The notes under the pieces are model-generated. The model did not search any database. It was not told where the DNA came from and saw only the letters and a list, made by a program, of their open reading frames with translations. A stretch of 64,000 bases of DNA, taken from assembly GCA_017983955.1 (NCBI GenBank), contig JAGOAJ010000005.1:81664-145663 (forward strand), read 5' to 3'. The position numbers and the translations under genes were made by a program. Every line of letters starts with the position of its first letter. Positions within the stretch are counted from its first letter, which is position 1. The DNA comes from Burkholderiaceae bacterium (GTDB lineage: Bacteria; Pseudomonadota; Gammaproteobacteria; Burkholderiales; Burkholderiaceae_B). Shown here one piece after another: positions 35,955 to 44,346 of this stretch.

Positions 35955-35967
35955 TAGAATTGCGGCC
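35955..35967 (+). promoter_or_regulatory. Candidate -10 element of the tRNA-Ser gene
   Basis: TAGAAT (35955-35960) is followed by the GC-rich discriminator TGCGGCC, a pattern common at stable-RNA promoters, 68 bp before the mature tRNA 5' end. No good -35 hexamer is seen at the ideal distance, so the call is weak. Confidence 0.3.
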
Positions 35968-36027
35968 TTACTTGCCCAGCAAGCCACCTTCGACCCGGTG
36001 ATTTGCATTTGTAGTCAGGCAAGCTTA

Positions 36028-36117
36028 GGACAGGTGGCAGAGTGGTCGAATGCGCTGGACTCGAAATCCAGTGTACGTTTAGGCGTACCGTGAGTTCGAA
36101 TCTCACCCTGTCCGCCA
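36028..36117 (+). tRNA. tRNA-Ser (anticodon CGA)
   Basis: The 90-nt gene folds as a class II tRNA: acceptor arms GGACAGG and CCTGTCC pair fully, discriminator G and CCA are encoded (115-117 of the last line). The anticodon stem CTGGA/TCCAG encloses CTCGAAA with anticodon CGA, which reads UCG. The long variable arm (GTGTACGTTTAGGCGTACC region) and the T-arm GTTCGAATC are typical of serine tRNAs. Confidence 0.95.
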
Positions 36118-36129
36118 CTCAGATTACGC

Positions 36130-36166
36130 AAAACCCGCACAGCCAAAGGCTTTGCGGGTTTTTTTA
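36130..36166 (+). terminator. Rho-independent terminator after tRNA-Ser
   Basis: AAAACCCGCA and TGCGGGTTTT pair around a 12-base interior that can itself fold (AGCC..GGCT), followed by seven T residues. It lies 13 bp after the CCA end of the tRNA. Confidence 0.85.
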
Positions 36167-36438
36167 TGGGCGCCACCGGCTTCACTTTGCATGTAAATAG
36201 CGCACATACAGGCCTATCTTTACAACACAACGATCATTTTTAATATCAGTAGAAACACCCATATAAATAGGCGGGTGCCGACTGTTGACATCAAGAACTG
36301 TAGTCCTATATAGTTCTAGCCGTAAGTACTGCAGTTCGCTAGTCAACACCACAAACAGTGGCACAAACGCCATCTCTACAAACGACGCGACACCACCAAA
36401 GCTCATCAAAATAGCCATCCCCACCGGAGGAGAACACC
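36167..36438 (+). promoter_or_regulatory. Intergenic region before the TRAP operon
   Basis: No gene is supported in these 272 bp. The region carries the TRAP promoter at 36285-36312 with an operator-like motif inside it, and a strong GGAGGAG ribosome site just before the GTG at 36439. The transcript leader would be about 120 bases. Confidence 0.6.
36285..36317 (+). promoter_or_regulatory. TRAP-operon promoter with embedded operator
   Basis: TTGACA (36285-36290) and TATATA (36307-36312) are near-consensus -35 and -10 boxes with a 16-bp spacer. Inside lies GAACTGTAGTCCTAT (36295-36309), which differs by one base in 15 from GAACTATAGTCCTAT in the aldehyde dehydrogenase promoter at 54005-54019. 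Inverted arms AGAACT and AGTTCT (36294-36317) straddle the -10 box. A repressor bound here would block RNA polymerase. Confidence 0.65.
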
Positions 36439-37449
36439 GTGATTTTGAAGTATCTAGGGAAGAATTTGGCAATCGCAGCAATTAGCTCAGCCTGCTTGCT
36501 GTCCGCCACCGCCGGTAGCGCCATCGCCGCCGAATTTACCGTGAAAGTAGCAAACGTTATGGCGCCCAGCCATGACACCAGTATCGCGGCCAACCACTTT
36601 GCCAAACTTGTAGCGGAAAAGTCTGAAGGCAAAATCAAAGTTCAGCACTACCCCGGTGGTCAATTGGGCAGTGACAAGGAAACCTTTGAAGCCGCCCAAC
36701 AAGGCATGCTGCAGATCGCCAGTGGATCATCAGCCAACCTAGTCACCATTACCCGTGCTTTTGAAGTACTACACCTGCCTTTTATCTTCGACGATCTAGA
36801 CCAGGTTCATAATGCTTTGAATTCACAGAAAGTGAAAGATCACATCAACGCCGAACTGGCCGACGTCGGTTTGCGTTGGCTGTTTACTTTCGATTATGGC
36901 TTCCGCGATATCAACACCTCGGAAAAGCAAGTCACCATGCCTGCCGACATGGCTGGCCTGAAGATACGCGCCTCGCGTTCTCCTTTGGAGCTGGCCGGTG
37001 TTAAGGCCTTTGGTGGCAGCGCCATCACAGTGGACTGGCCTGAAGTCTATAACGCCCTGCGTTTCAAGGTTGTGGACGGCGAAGCCCAACCATTTGGTAC
37101 CTTGGTCAGCGCCCGTCACCACGAAATCATCAAGAAAACAGTGGACGTAGATTGGCAATATTATGGTTTTGTTGGTGTCATCAGCACCAAGCAATGGGAA
37201 AAATACCCAGGGTGGGTAAAAGAAATCCTGGAAAGCGCAGCTAAAGAATCTGAAGCCTACCATAGACAAATTTGGGCTGAGGAAGATAAAAAAGCCCAGG
37301 AAGTTTATCTGAAAGCAGGCGGCGCCATCACCGAACTTACGCCAGATCAACGCGCAGAATGGATCAAACTGGGCAAAAGCACCTGGGCTGACTCAGGCGT
37401 TGCACAGACAACCATAGACTTGGTGCGTGAAGCCGCAACCGGCAAGTAG
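36439..37449 (+). CDS. dctP: TRAP transporter periplasmic solute-binding protein (DctP family)
   Basis: The 336-residue protein starts at GTG 36439, preceded by GGAGGAG. The signal peptide ends near residue 31 (AIAA before EFTVKVAN). The DctP pattern is clear: HYPGGQLGSDKETFEAAQQG, and GLKIRASRSP with the arginine that binds the carboxylate of ligands, followed by AGVKAFGGSAITVDWPEVYNA. TRAP systems import organic acids using the sodium gradient. It is the first gene of a three-gene TRAP operon whose promoter shares an operator with the catabolic operon to the right, so it probably imports that pathway's substrate. Confidence 0.93.
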   Translation: MILKYLGKNLAIAAISSACLLSATAGSAIAAEFTVKVANVMAPSHDTSIAANHFAKLVAEKSEGKIKVQHYPGGQLGSDKETFEAAQQGMLQIASGSSANLVTITRAFEVLHLPFIFDDLDQVHNALNSQKVKDHINAELADVGLRWLFTFDYGFRDINTSEKQVTMPADMAGLKIRASRSPLELAGVKAFGGSAITVDWPEVYNALRFKVVDGEAQPFGTLVSARHHEIIKKTVDVDWQYYGFVGVISTKQWEKYPGWVKEILESAAKESEAYHRQIWAEEDKKAQEVYLKAGGAITELTPDQRAEWIKLGKSTWADSGVAQTTIDLVREAATGK

Positions 37450-37535
37450 TCTTTTGAAGCAGCAAAGCGGCATAGCACCGCTTTGCTGACTGCGTCCACT
37501 GCTACGCACACACTTCCGTCAAGGATATTTAGATT

Positions 37536-38099
37536 ATGAACGTCAACACCGCAAGCTTACCTGTCGCTCCTGCTGTCGCAGCCATCAGTCTGCCCGAAAT
37601 CCCCGACTTGGCCATTGAGAAAATCATCACCCGAACAACCGGAGCAGCCGTTATTGGCTTAATAGGCGCCATGGTTGTTGTCATTTGGATTTCGGTTTAT
37701 ACCCGTTATGTTTCTTCTGCACCAATCTCCTGGGGCGAACAGGTCGCCAAATACCTAATGATATGGGCTGCTTTTTTGGGCGCCAGCTTGGGCCTACGGG
37801 AAGGCGCCCACATTTCAGTCAATATGCTGGTCGATATGCTGCCCGCCAAAGGCAGAAAGTTTTGTGCCGCCTGTGTAGTTCTGCTGAACATGATTTTCCT
37901 AAGCGTTTGCCTATATTACGGCACCATCTTCAGCTACAACGTCCGTAGCCACACAGACCCTCTGGTATGGGACATCAGCATGAGCCTGCCCTACGCTGCT
38001 ATTCCCGTAGGCTGCGCATTGATGATCTTGCAACTGCTGTTTGTCGTCAGAAAAGGCGTAGACAATGCGCTATCCAAAGATACCGCTAGCCTGTCCTGA
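37536..38099 (+). CDS. dctQ: TRAP transporter small permease (DctQ family)
   Basis: The 187-residue membrane protein has four hydrophobic segments; the motif ISWGEQVAKYLMIWAAFLGA (second and third segments, 71-90) and the LREGAHISVNML stretch are DctQ hallmarks. It forms the stator subunit together with DctM. An unusually long soluble N-terminus of about 38 residues rich in Ala, Val and Pro precedes the first segment. It starts 86 bp after the binding protein. Confidence 0.92.
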   Translation: MNVNTASLPVAPAVAAISLPEIPDLAIEKIITRTTGAAVIGLIGAMVVVIWISVYTRYVSSAPISWGEQVAKYLMIWAAFLGASLGLREGAHISVNMLVDMLPAKGRKFCAACVVLLNMIFLSVCLYYGTIFSYNVRSHTDPLVWDISMSLPYAAIPVGCALMILQLLFVVRKGVDNALSKDTASLS

Positions 38100-38183
38100 T
38101 TCCAGGCAGGTATTAGCACACACTTATCAACTTCAATTCAAGTCGGTATCGCGCCTCAAGGCTGCAATACCCCAGGAGGTATC

Positions 38184-39467
38184 ATGGGCATAGCTCTGAT
38201 AATCACATTCTTCACCGCATTGTCCCTGGCAGTCCCGGTCGCATTCGCGTTAGGCCTTGCCACCATTGTGGTCTTCATATTAATCGACCCTGAATTTCTA
38301 CTGCTGGTGCCTCAGCGCATTTTCACCGGCATCGACATGTTCGCACTGGTCGCCATTCCGTTCTTTATTCTGGCTGGCGAGCTGATGGGTGGATCCGGCA
38401 TACTGGATCGCATCCTGAACTTTGCACGCATGTCGGTAGGCCGTGTCCGTGGCAGCATGGGCCAGGTCACTGTTCTGGTTAGCATGATCTTTGGCTGGAT
38501 CAACGGCTCCGGCGTTGCCGGCGCCAGCGCTGTGGGCTCCATGTTGATCCCCAAAATGGCCAAGGAATATAAAAACCCTGGCTTTGCCTGTGCAGTAACT
38601 GCCTGTTCATCCACGGTTGGCCCTATCATTCCACCCAGCGTGCCGATGATCATTTATGCTCTGGTCGCCCAGAACGTTTCCGTAGGCGCGATGTTTGCCG
38701 CTGGCGTGGTTCCAGGCCTGATGATAGGCATAGGTATTATGGTTATCGTGTACTTCATTGCACGCAAGCGCGGCTACCCGGCTGATTCTGGCAACTACAC
38801 CTGGCGTGACAGGTTCGTGATCACCCAACGCTTCATGGTTGCCGCCTTTCTACCCGTCATCATGGTAGGCGGTATTATCCTAGGGATATTTACGCCGGTT
38901 GAGGCAGGCGCCGTAGCCGTGCTGTACGCCATCCTAGTGGGTCTGTTTGTTACGCGGTCTCTAAATTTTTCCATGATATGTGGGGCACTGCGCCGTACAG
39001 GCGTGATCTCGTCAGTCGTGTTCCTGATGATGGGCCTGGCCAACGTCGCCAGTTGGATATTGACCACAGAGCAAATCCCGCAAGTTGCCGCCGATGCTCT
39101 GTCCTCAATTACGTCTAACCCGCTAATTTTTCTGTTGCTGGTTAACGTGATTCTACTGATTGTCGGCCTATTTTTCGACACCGTAGCAGCGATGGTCATG
39201 TTTGGCCCACTGCTTATCCCTATGGCTGAAGCCTACGGCATAGACCCTCTGCAATTTGGCATGATTTTCACCGTCAACCTGATCATAGGCATGGTGACGC
39301 CACCAGTAGGATTGTGCCTGTTCATTGCGGCAGGTATAGGTAAGACACCGATAGAGCAAGTTATCAAAGAAAGTCTGCCATTTCTGGCCTGGCTACTGAC
39401 AGTACTGATGATAGTGACCTATGTACCATCGACTTATATGTGGGTGCCACGCATGCTGGGATACTAA
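38184..39467 (+). CDS. dctM: TRAP transporter large permease (DctM family)
   Basis: The 427-residue protein has about twelve hydrophobic segments and DctM hallmarks: FFILAGELMGGSGILDRILN, INGSGVAGASAVGSMLIPKM, CSSTVGPIIPPSVPMIIYAL and, in the second half, a matching repeat with GMVTPPVGLCLFIAAGI. It is the transport channel. AGGAGGT precedes the ATG. A bidirectional terminator follows the stop. Confidence 0.94.
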   Translation: MGIALIITFFTALSLAVPVAFALGLATIVVFILIDPEFLLLVPQRIFTGIDMFALVAIPFFILAGELMGGSGILDRILNFARMSVGRVRGSMGQVTVLVSMIFGWINGSGVAGASAVGSMLIPKMAKEYKNPGFACAVTACSSTVGPIIPPSVPMIIYALVAQNVSVGAMFAAGVVPGLMIGIGIMVIVYFIARKRGYPADSGNYTWRDRFVITQRFMVAAFLPVIMVGGIILGIFTPVEAGAVAVLYAILVGLFVTRSLNFSMICGALRRTGVISSVVFLMMGLANVASWILTTEQIPQVAADALSSITSNPLIFLLLVNVILLIVGLFFDTVAAMVMFGPLLIPMAEAYGIDPLQFGMIFTVNLIIGMVTPPVGLCLFIAAGIGKTPIEQVIKESLPFLAWLLTVLMIVTYVPSTYMWVPRMLGY

Positions 39468-39491
39468 GCGCCCAACATCAGGTACAAAACT

Positions 39492-39526
39492 AAAAAGCCA
39501 TGCCGTTTTTGCGGTATGGCTTTTTT
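39492..39526. terminator. Bidirectional terminator between the TRAP operon and the long minus-strand operon
   Basis: AAAAAGCCATGCCG pairs with CGGTATGGCTTTTTT (one mismatch) around a T-rich loop, with A-run before and T-run after, so it works in both directions. It ends the TRAP operon on the plus strand and the transcript that finishes with the GntR gene on the minus strand. Confidence 0.85.
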
Positions 39527-39529
39527 ATA

Positions 39530-40306
39530 CTAATCAGTCAGTTGACTAGGTATGCTTAATGTTCTTTCTGTGGGGGGAATAAAAAACCGTTGGAAGTAAA
39601 TGCACTTATCCAAGCCCATATAAGCCGCTACTGTAAGACACATGCCCATGGAACCAGGCTGGACACTAGTATGGCGGGCCACATCCTCATCAAAGCCTAC
39701 CATCCTTATAGAATGGTCCACCCTGGTAATGGGCATATTTAGTTCTTTGGTAATTTGTCGTTTGAAATTCAAGCCCTTGAGTTTTTCCAATGGCGTGTCC
39801 CATAACAAGGGAAACATATTTTTATGGATATAAAACCGTGTAAAGACGTTGAATTCGTCGTTGATATTGATTATCCGTTCAATTAGGGCTAATGGCCCAT
39901 CAGCAGGGTCAAAATAACGGGTTAGCTCGCCCTTATCTGGCACATAGTCACGGCTAAGAATAGTAGAGTAAACCGGTAAAAAACTGACGCCATCATCGGC
40001 AATAAAACGACAATGCCAAGGGTCTTGCACCTGCAGTTGGCGTCCTGCGACAAAGGTGCCCAGACCGTGTTGCCTGATAACGACGCCCTGATCAACCAGT
40101 ATGCGCAGCGCACGCTGCACGGTTCCCAGACTAAAAGGGGTAAGCTGCACTAGCTCGTCTTCGGTAGGCAGTTTATCGCCGGCCTTCCAAAGGCCGGACG
40201 TAATGCCTTCCATGATGGCATTCAATACCAGACGGTATTTTGGAATCCCTGAATGATTAACCCTGAACAAAGGGCTAAAAACATCAGGTTGCTGGTTTTC
40301 AATCAT
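39530..40306 (-). CDS. GntR-family regulator, paralog of the one at 47608
   Basis: The 258-residue regulator has an N-terminal winged helix (ELVQLTPFSLGTVQRALRIL as recognition region, near 49-68) and a UTRA-like effector domain with DPWHCRFIADDGVSFLPVYS. It shares blocks with the regulator at 47608, such as VQLTPFSLGTVQRALR, RQHGLGxFVA and PWHCRFxADDGV, so the two arose by duplication. It is the last gene of the minus-strand run, 121 bp after glcF and just before the terminator. The ribosome site is weak. The effector is probably an intermediate of the pathway. Confidence 0.85.
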   Translation of the reverse strand: MIENQQPDVFSPLFRVNHSGIPKYRLVLNAIMEGITSGLWKAGDKLPTEDELVQLTPFSLGTVQRALRILVDQGVVIRQHGLGTFVAGRQLQVQDPWHCRFIADDGVSFLPVYSTILSRDYVPDKGELTRYFDPADGPLALIERIININDEFNVFTRFYIHKNMFPLLWDTPLEKLKGLNFKRQITKELNMPITRVDHSIRMVGFDEDVARHTSVQPGSMGMCLTVAAYMGLDKCIYFQRFFIPPTERTLSIPSQLTD

Positions 40307-40427
40307 TTTCCACCACGCTATAAAAGTCTGGCTAACCTACCATCAACCCAATAGTAACAATCGCCACAGAAAGTTATCACATCCTGTGGGTTATTGGGGC
40401 TAGGGCATAGCCCAATTGCCAACTGGA

Positions 40428-41663
40428 TCAATTGGCCAAACGTGTGTCCAACAACTCTATCCAATGCCGAACCGGTGTACTGGTCCCCCCTTGCAAATGA
40501 GAAATACACCCTATATTGGCCGACGCTATCATAGCTCCACCGCCTTGGTGCAAGGCATGCAACTTATTTTGGCGCAGCGTTTTAGACATTTCAGGTTGAA
40601 AAATGGAGTAGGTTCCCGCCGACCCACAGCACAAATGCGCATCTTGGACAGGAGTCAGACGATAGTTCGCCGCCTTAAGCAGGTTTTCAACCGTGCCGGT
40701 GATTTTCAAGCCGTGCTGCAACGTACAGGGTGAGTGCCAGGCGACCGTTATTTCTTCATGCTGACGGGTCTGTAGTAAGTCGAGCAAAGCCGAGGCTTCA
40801 GCCGCAACAACCTGGCTGATGTCCAAAGTGAGTTCGCTAATGCGAGCTGCCTTGGCGGCATAAGCCGGATCATGCTGCAGCAGATGTCCATAGTCCTTAA
40901 CCTGCACGCCACAGCCTGACGCTGTCATGACCAACGCTTCTACCTGCTGGCTTTCAATCAATGGCCACCAGGCATCAATATTGCTGCGTGCGTTACCGCG
41001 CGCGCCATCATGATCATCCAGGTGAAAGCGCACCGCGCCGCAACAACCAGCGCCTGCAGCAGTCACCAATGAAACGCCCAGTGCATCAAGTACGCGTGCT
41101 GCCGCGGTATTAATACCCGGCTCCATGCTGGGTTGTACGCAACCCGCCAGCGCCAGCATCTTGCGAGCATGCCTGGCCTTAGGCCACAATCCAGCATCAC
41201 GCGCAACAGGCACTTTTTCTTTAAGTGCAGCAGGTAAAGCGCTGCGGGTTATCCTGCCAGCCTGCATTGCAGCGCCAAACAGCGCCGGACGCGCCACCAA
41301 CTCACGCACCGCCCAACGCAAAGCACGATCAGGCAAGGGCCGTTCTACCTGTTGGTCAACCACATGGCGGCCAATATCCGCCAGGCGACTGTAGTGCACA
41401 CCGGACGGGCATGTGGTTTCACAGGCACGACAGGTCAGACAACTATCCAGATGGCCTTGGGTGATGCTGGTGACCGCCTCACCTTCCAGCAGTTGTTTAA
41501 TCAGATAGATACGCCCACGCGGTCCGTCCAGTTCATCACCCGTCAACTGATAGGTAGGGCAAGTGGCCATGCAGAATCCGCAGTGCACACATTTATTAAT
41601 GATTTCTTCCGCCTCGGCGCCTTCAGGCGTATAGCGTATAAATTCAGCGAGTTGTGTTTGCAT
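40428..41663 (-). CDS. glcF: Glycolate oxidase iron-sulfur subunit
   Basis: The 411-residue protein has two 4Fe-4S ferredoxin motifs, C25-x2-C28-x2-C31-x3-C35 (CVHCGFCMATCPTY) and C75-x2-C78-x2-C81-x3-C85 (CLTCRACETTCPSG), followed by two CCG domains (AGCCGAVRFHLDD and HLCCGSAGTYSIF). It passes electrons from the flavin subunits to the membrane. The start lies two bases after the glcE stop with AAGGA inside glcE. It is part of glcDEF within the long operon. Confidence 0.93.
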   Translation of the reverse strand: MQTQLAEFIRYTPEGAEAEEIINKCVHCGFCMATCPTYQLTGDELDGPRGRIYLIKQLLEGEAVTSITQGHLDSCLTCRACETTCPSGVHYSRLADIGRHVVDQQVERPLPDRALRWAVRELVARPALFGAAMQAGRITRSALPAALKEKVPVARDAGLWPKARHARKMLALAGCVQPSMEPGINTAAARVLDALGVSLVTAAGAGCCGAVRFHLDDHDGARGNARSNIDAWWPLIESQQVEALVMTASGCGVQVKDYGHLLQHDPAYAAKAARISELTLDISQVVAAEASALLDLLQTRQHEEITVAWHSPCTLQHGLKITGTVENLLKAANYRLTPVQDAHLCCGSAGTYSIFQPEMSKTLRQNKLHALHQGGGAMIASANIGCISHLQGGTSTPVRHWIELLDTRLAN

Positions 41664-41665
41664 GC

Positions 41666-42772
41666 TTACAGTCCTTGATAAATTCGTCCGGGATTAAACA
41701 CGCCTGCAGGATCAAACGCCTGCTTAAGCTTACGGTGCAAAACCAACATACCGGGCTCCAGTGGATGAAAGACATCGCCCGCCCTGTCCTGCCCGCGAAA
41801 GCAGGTCGCATGGCCGCCCAGTTGCGTAGCACGCTGACGTATGATTTCCAAGTTTTGAGGGCCGGAAACCCAGCGTAAGGCGCCACCCCATTCGATAAGT
41901 TGCGAGCCCGGCAAACCCAGGCTGCCAGCAACGCTAGGCACTGACACCCGCCATATTTCCGTATCAGCATGCTTATTGAACCAGTCATGGCGTTGTTCCC
42001 GCACACCACGCCAGAACAGGTCAGCTTCGGTTCTGGCGATTAGTTCGCCGCCCAGTTGTTCTCGGGCCAGACGGGTAGCGGATTCAGCCCCAGACAACCT
42101 TAGCGTCAGTACATCATCGACCCAGACAGACGCTGAAATAGGCAAAGGACGACCACCCCAGGTATTCAGGCTGTGTATTGCCTGTTCCTCGGTCATGGCC
42201 AACCTCAAGGTCAGTTCAGATACAGGACGCGGCAGCACTTTTAGCGACACGTCCAGAACAATGCCCAAAGTTCCCAGGCTGCCCGCGATCAGACGCGAAA
42301 CGTCATAACCGGCCACGTTTTTCATAACCTGCCCGCCAAAGGTCTGTACGTCGCCCCTACCGTCCATCAGCTTGACGCCCAGTACAAAATCACGCACGGC
42401 GCCCACTGCCATGCGACGCGGACCAGACAGGCCAGCAGCCAAGCAACCCGCTACCGTGGCATCTTCGCCAAAATGCGGTGGTTCGAAAGCCAAAAACTGA
42501 TTCTGTCCGGCCAGCACTGCTTCAAGCTCGGCCAGCGAAGTCCCACCCTTTACCGTGATGACTAGCTCGGAGGGCTCATAGTCTTTGATGCCAGCATGCT
42601 GTCTGGTATCCAGAGGCTGTCCTTTCAGACAACGTCCATAAAAATCTTTTGTGCCGCCGCCACGCAGGCAGACTGAGCTGCCCTGAGCAGCTGCAGCCTG
42701 AACCACGTCAGACCACTGCTGGATAATGTCCATATTTTTGCTCATGATTTTGCTGGAGGCTGGTTGCCTCAT
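41666..42772 (-). CDS. glcE: Glycolate oxidase FAD-binding subunit
   Basis: The protein is 368 residues if started at 42772; MSKNMDII at 42745 is an alternative start and neither has a clear ribosome site. A PCMH-type FAD-binding domain spans about 20-195, with LRGGGTKDFYG (37-47), FGEDATVAGCLAAGLSGPRR and GGQVMKNVAGYDVSRLIAGS. GlcE is a short relative of GlcD needed for activity. It lies 45 bp after glcD. Confidence 0.92.
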   Translation of the reverse strand: MRQPASSKIMSKNMDIIQQWSDVVQAAAAQGSSVCLRGGGTKDFYGRCLKGQPLDTRQHAGIKDYEPSELVITVKGGTSLAELEAVLAGQNQFLAFEPPHFGEDATVAGCLAAGLSGPRRMAVGAVRDFVLGVKLMDGRGDVQTFGGQVMKNVAGYDVSRLIAGSLGTLGIVLDVSLKVLPRPVSELTLRLAMTEEQAIHSLNTWGGRPLPISASVWVDDVLTLRLSGAESATRLAREQLGGELIARTEADLFWRGVREQRHDWFNKHADTEIWRVSVPSVAGSLGLPGSQLIEWGGALRWVSGPQNLEIIRQRATQLGGHATCFRGQDRAGDVFHPLEPGMLVLHRKLKQAFDPAGVFNPGRIYQGL

Positions 42773-42817
42773 AAAGTTAGGTATGTCGCGCCATGGCGAT
42801 ACACCACGTGGAAATGC

Positions 42818-44335
42818 TCAGAATCTGGGCAGTTCAGGGTGGGACAACTGCCCGGCATGCACATGCATGCTGCCAAATTCCGCGCAACGATTCAGGGTAG
42901 GAATCAGTTTTCCAGGGTTAAGCAAGCCACGCGCATCAAATGCCGTCTTGATACGAAAAAATTGCAAGCGTTCTTTTTCGCCAAACTGGGCACACATCTG
43001 ATTGATCTTTTCGATACCTACTCCATGCTCGCCAGTAATGGTGCCGCCCAACTGTACCGACAGCTCAAGAATTTCGCCGCCAAACGCTTCAGCACGCTGC
43101 AGCTCATCGCCCTTGCTGGCATCAAACAGTATCAGCGGATGCATATTCCCATCGCCCGCATGAAATACATTCAGGCAGCGCAGTCCGTATTTCTCTTCCA
43201 TGGCGTGTATGGCTGTCAGCATGTCACCCAAACGTTTCCGGGGAATGGTGCCGTCCATGCAGTAATAGTCCGGTGACAACCTACCCGCAGCAGGGAAAGC
43301 CGCCTTGCGCCCGGCCCAAAATCTGAGCCGTTCTTCTTCGCTATTGGACACAGTGAATTTTGTTGCGCCACTGTCTTCCAGAACACGGCAGACTCGAGCA
43401 ATTTCTTCTTCTACTTCGTCAGGCGTACCATCTGATTCACACAACAGTATGGCTTTTGCATCTAAAGGATAGCCTGCCTTTACGAATTCCTCGACTGCCA
43501 CCGTAGCGGCCTGATCCATCATTTCCAGGCCTGCCGGTATGATGCCGGCCGCAATAATGGACGCAACCGCCTGCCCTGCCTTGACTTCGCTATCGAAGCT
43601 GGCCAACACGCAGCGCGCTGCCTGAGGCTTAGGAATCAGCTTGACGGTAATCTCGGTCATGACTGCCAACATACCTTCTGAACCCGTCATTAGCGCCAGC
43701 AAATCATAGCCAGGAGCGTCCAAGGCATGGTTACCCACCTCGATGATCTCACCTTCTATGGTGACTGCCCGTACCCGCAACAGATTATGCACAGTCAGCC
43801 CATACTTCAGACAATGAACGCCACCGGCATTCTCCGCTACGTTACCGCCAATGGAACAGGCGATTTGCGACGACGGATCGGGCGCATAATACAGATCATA
43901 GGGCGCAGCAGCCTGGGAAATGGCCAAATTACGCACCCCAGGCTGAACCACTGCTGTGCGTGCATGAGGATCAAGGTGCACTATCTTGTTAAAGCGCGCC
44001 ATAGACAGCAACACACCATGCGCATGGGGCATGGCTCCACCTGATAAACCCGTACCCGCACCACGCGCCACCACGGGGACACCCAAGCGCTCACATATCT
44101 TAAGCACAGCCACCACCTGAGCCTCGGTTTCAGGGATAGCTACCGCCAAGGGCAGCATACGATAAGCCGCAAGGCCGTCACATTCGTAAGGACGCAGCGC
44201 CTCGTCATGATGCAACAAGCAGCGTTCGTCCAATACCGCTGCCAGCTCGCGTATCAGCTCGGCCTTGTTCACATATGAAAAATCGTGCTCTATTTCGCCA
44301 TTGATGGCGGCCGTGCGCAACTGGCTTGCTTGCAT
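42818..44335 (-). CDS. glcD: Glycolate oxidase catalytic subunit (FAD-linked)
   Basis: The 505-residue flavoenzyme oxidises glycolate, and often D-lactate, to the 2-oxo acid. FAD-binding motifs VPVVARGAGTGLSGGAMPHA (90-109) and CSIGGNVAENAGGVHCLKYG are clear, and the C-terminal domain has NVFHAGDGNMHPLILFD and GGTITGEHGVGIEK, which hold the metal- and substrate-binding His residues. GGAGAT precedes the ATG. It starts 11 bp after the SulP permease and so is cotranscribed with the sulfatase. Confidence 0.94.
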   Translation of the reverse strand: MQASQLRTAAINGEIEHDFSYVNKAELIRELAAVLDERCLLHHDEALRPYECDGLAAYRMLPLAVAIPETEAQVVAVLKICERLGVPVVARGAGTGLSGGAMPHAHGVLLSMARFNKIVHLDPHARTAVVQPGVRNLAISQAAAPYDLYYAPDPSSQIACSIGGNVAENAGGVHCLKYGLTVHNLLRVRAVTIEGEIIEVGNHALDAPGYDLLALMTGSEGMLAVMTEITVKLIPKPQAARCVLASFDSEVKAGQAVASIIAAGIIPAGLEMMDQAATVAVEEFVKAGYPLDAKAILLCESDGTPDEVEEEIARVCRVLEDSGATKFTVSNSEEERLRFWAGRKAAFPAAGRLSPDYYCMDGTIPRKRLGDMLTAIHAMEEKYGLRCLNVFHAGDGNMHPLILFDASKGDELQRAEAFGGEILELSVQLGGTITGEHGVGIEKINQMCAQFGEKERLQFFRIKTAFDARGLLNPGKLIPTLNRCAEFGSMHVHAGQLSHPELPRF

Positions 44336-44346
44336 AATGATCTCCT

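Noticed and set aside
36028-36117. tRNA-Ser as an integration site for the accessory region to its right
   Set aside because: No repeat of the tRNA 3' end was noticed at the right boundary near 56700, and no integrase gene is present in the window.
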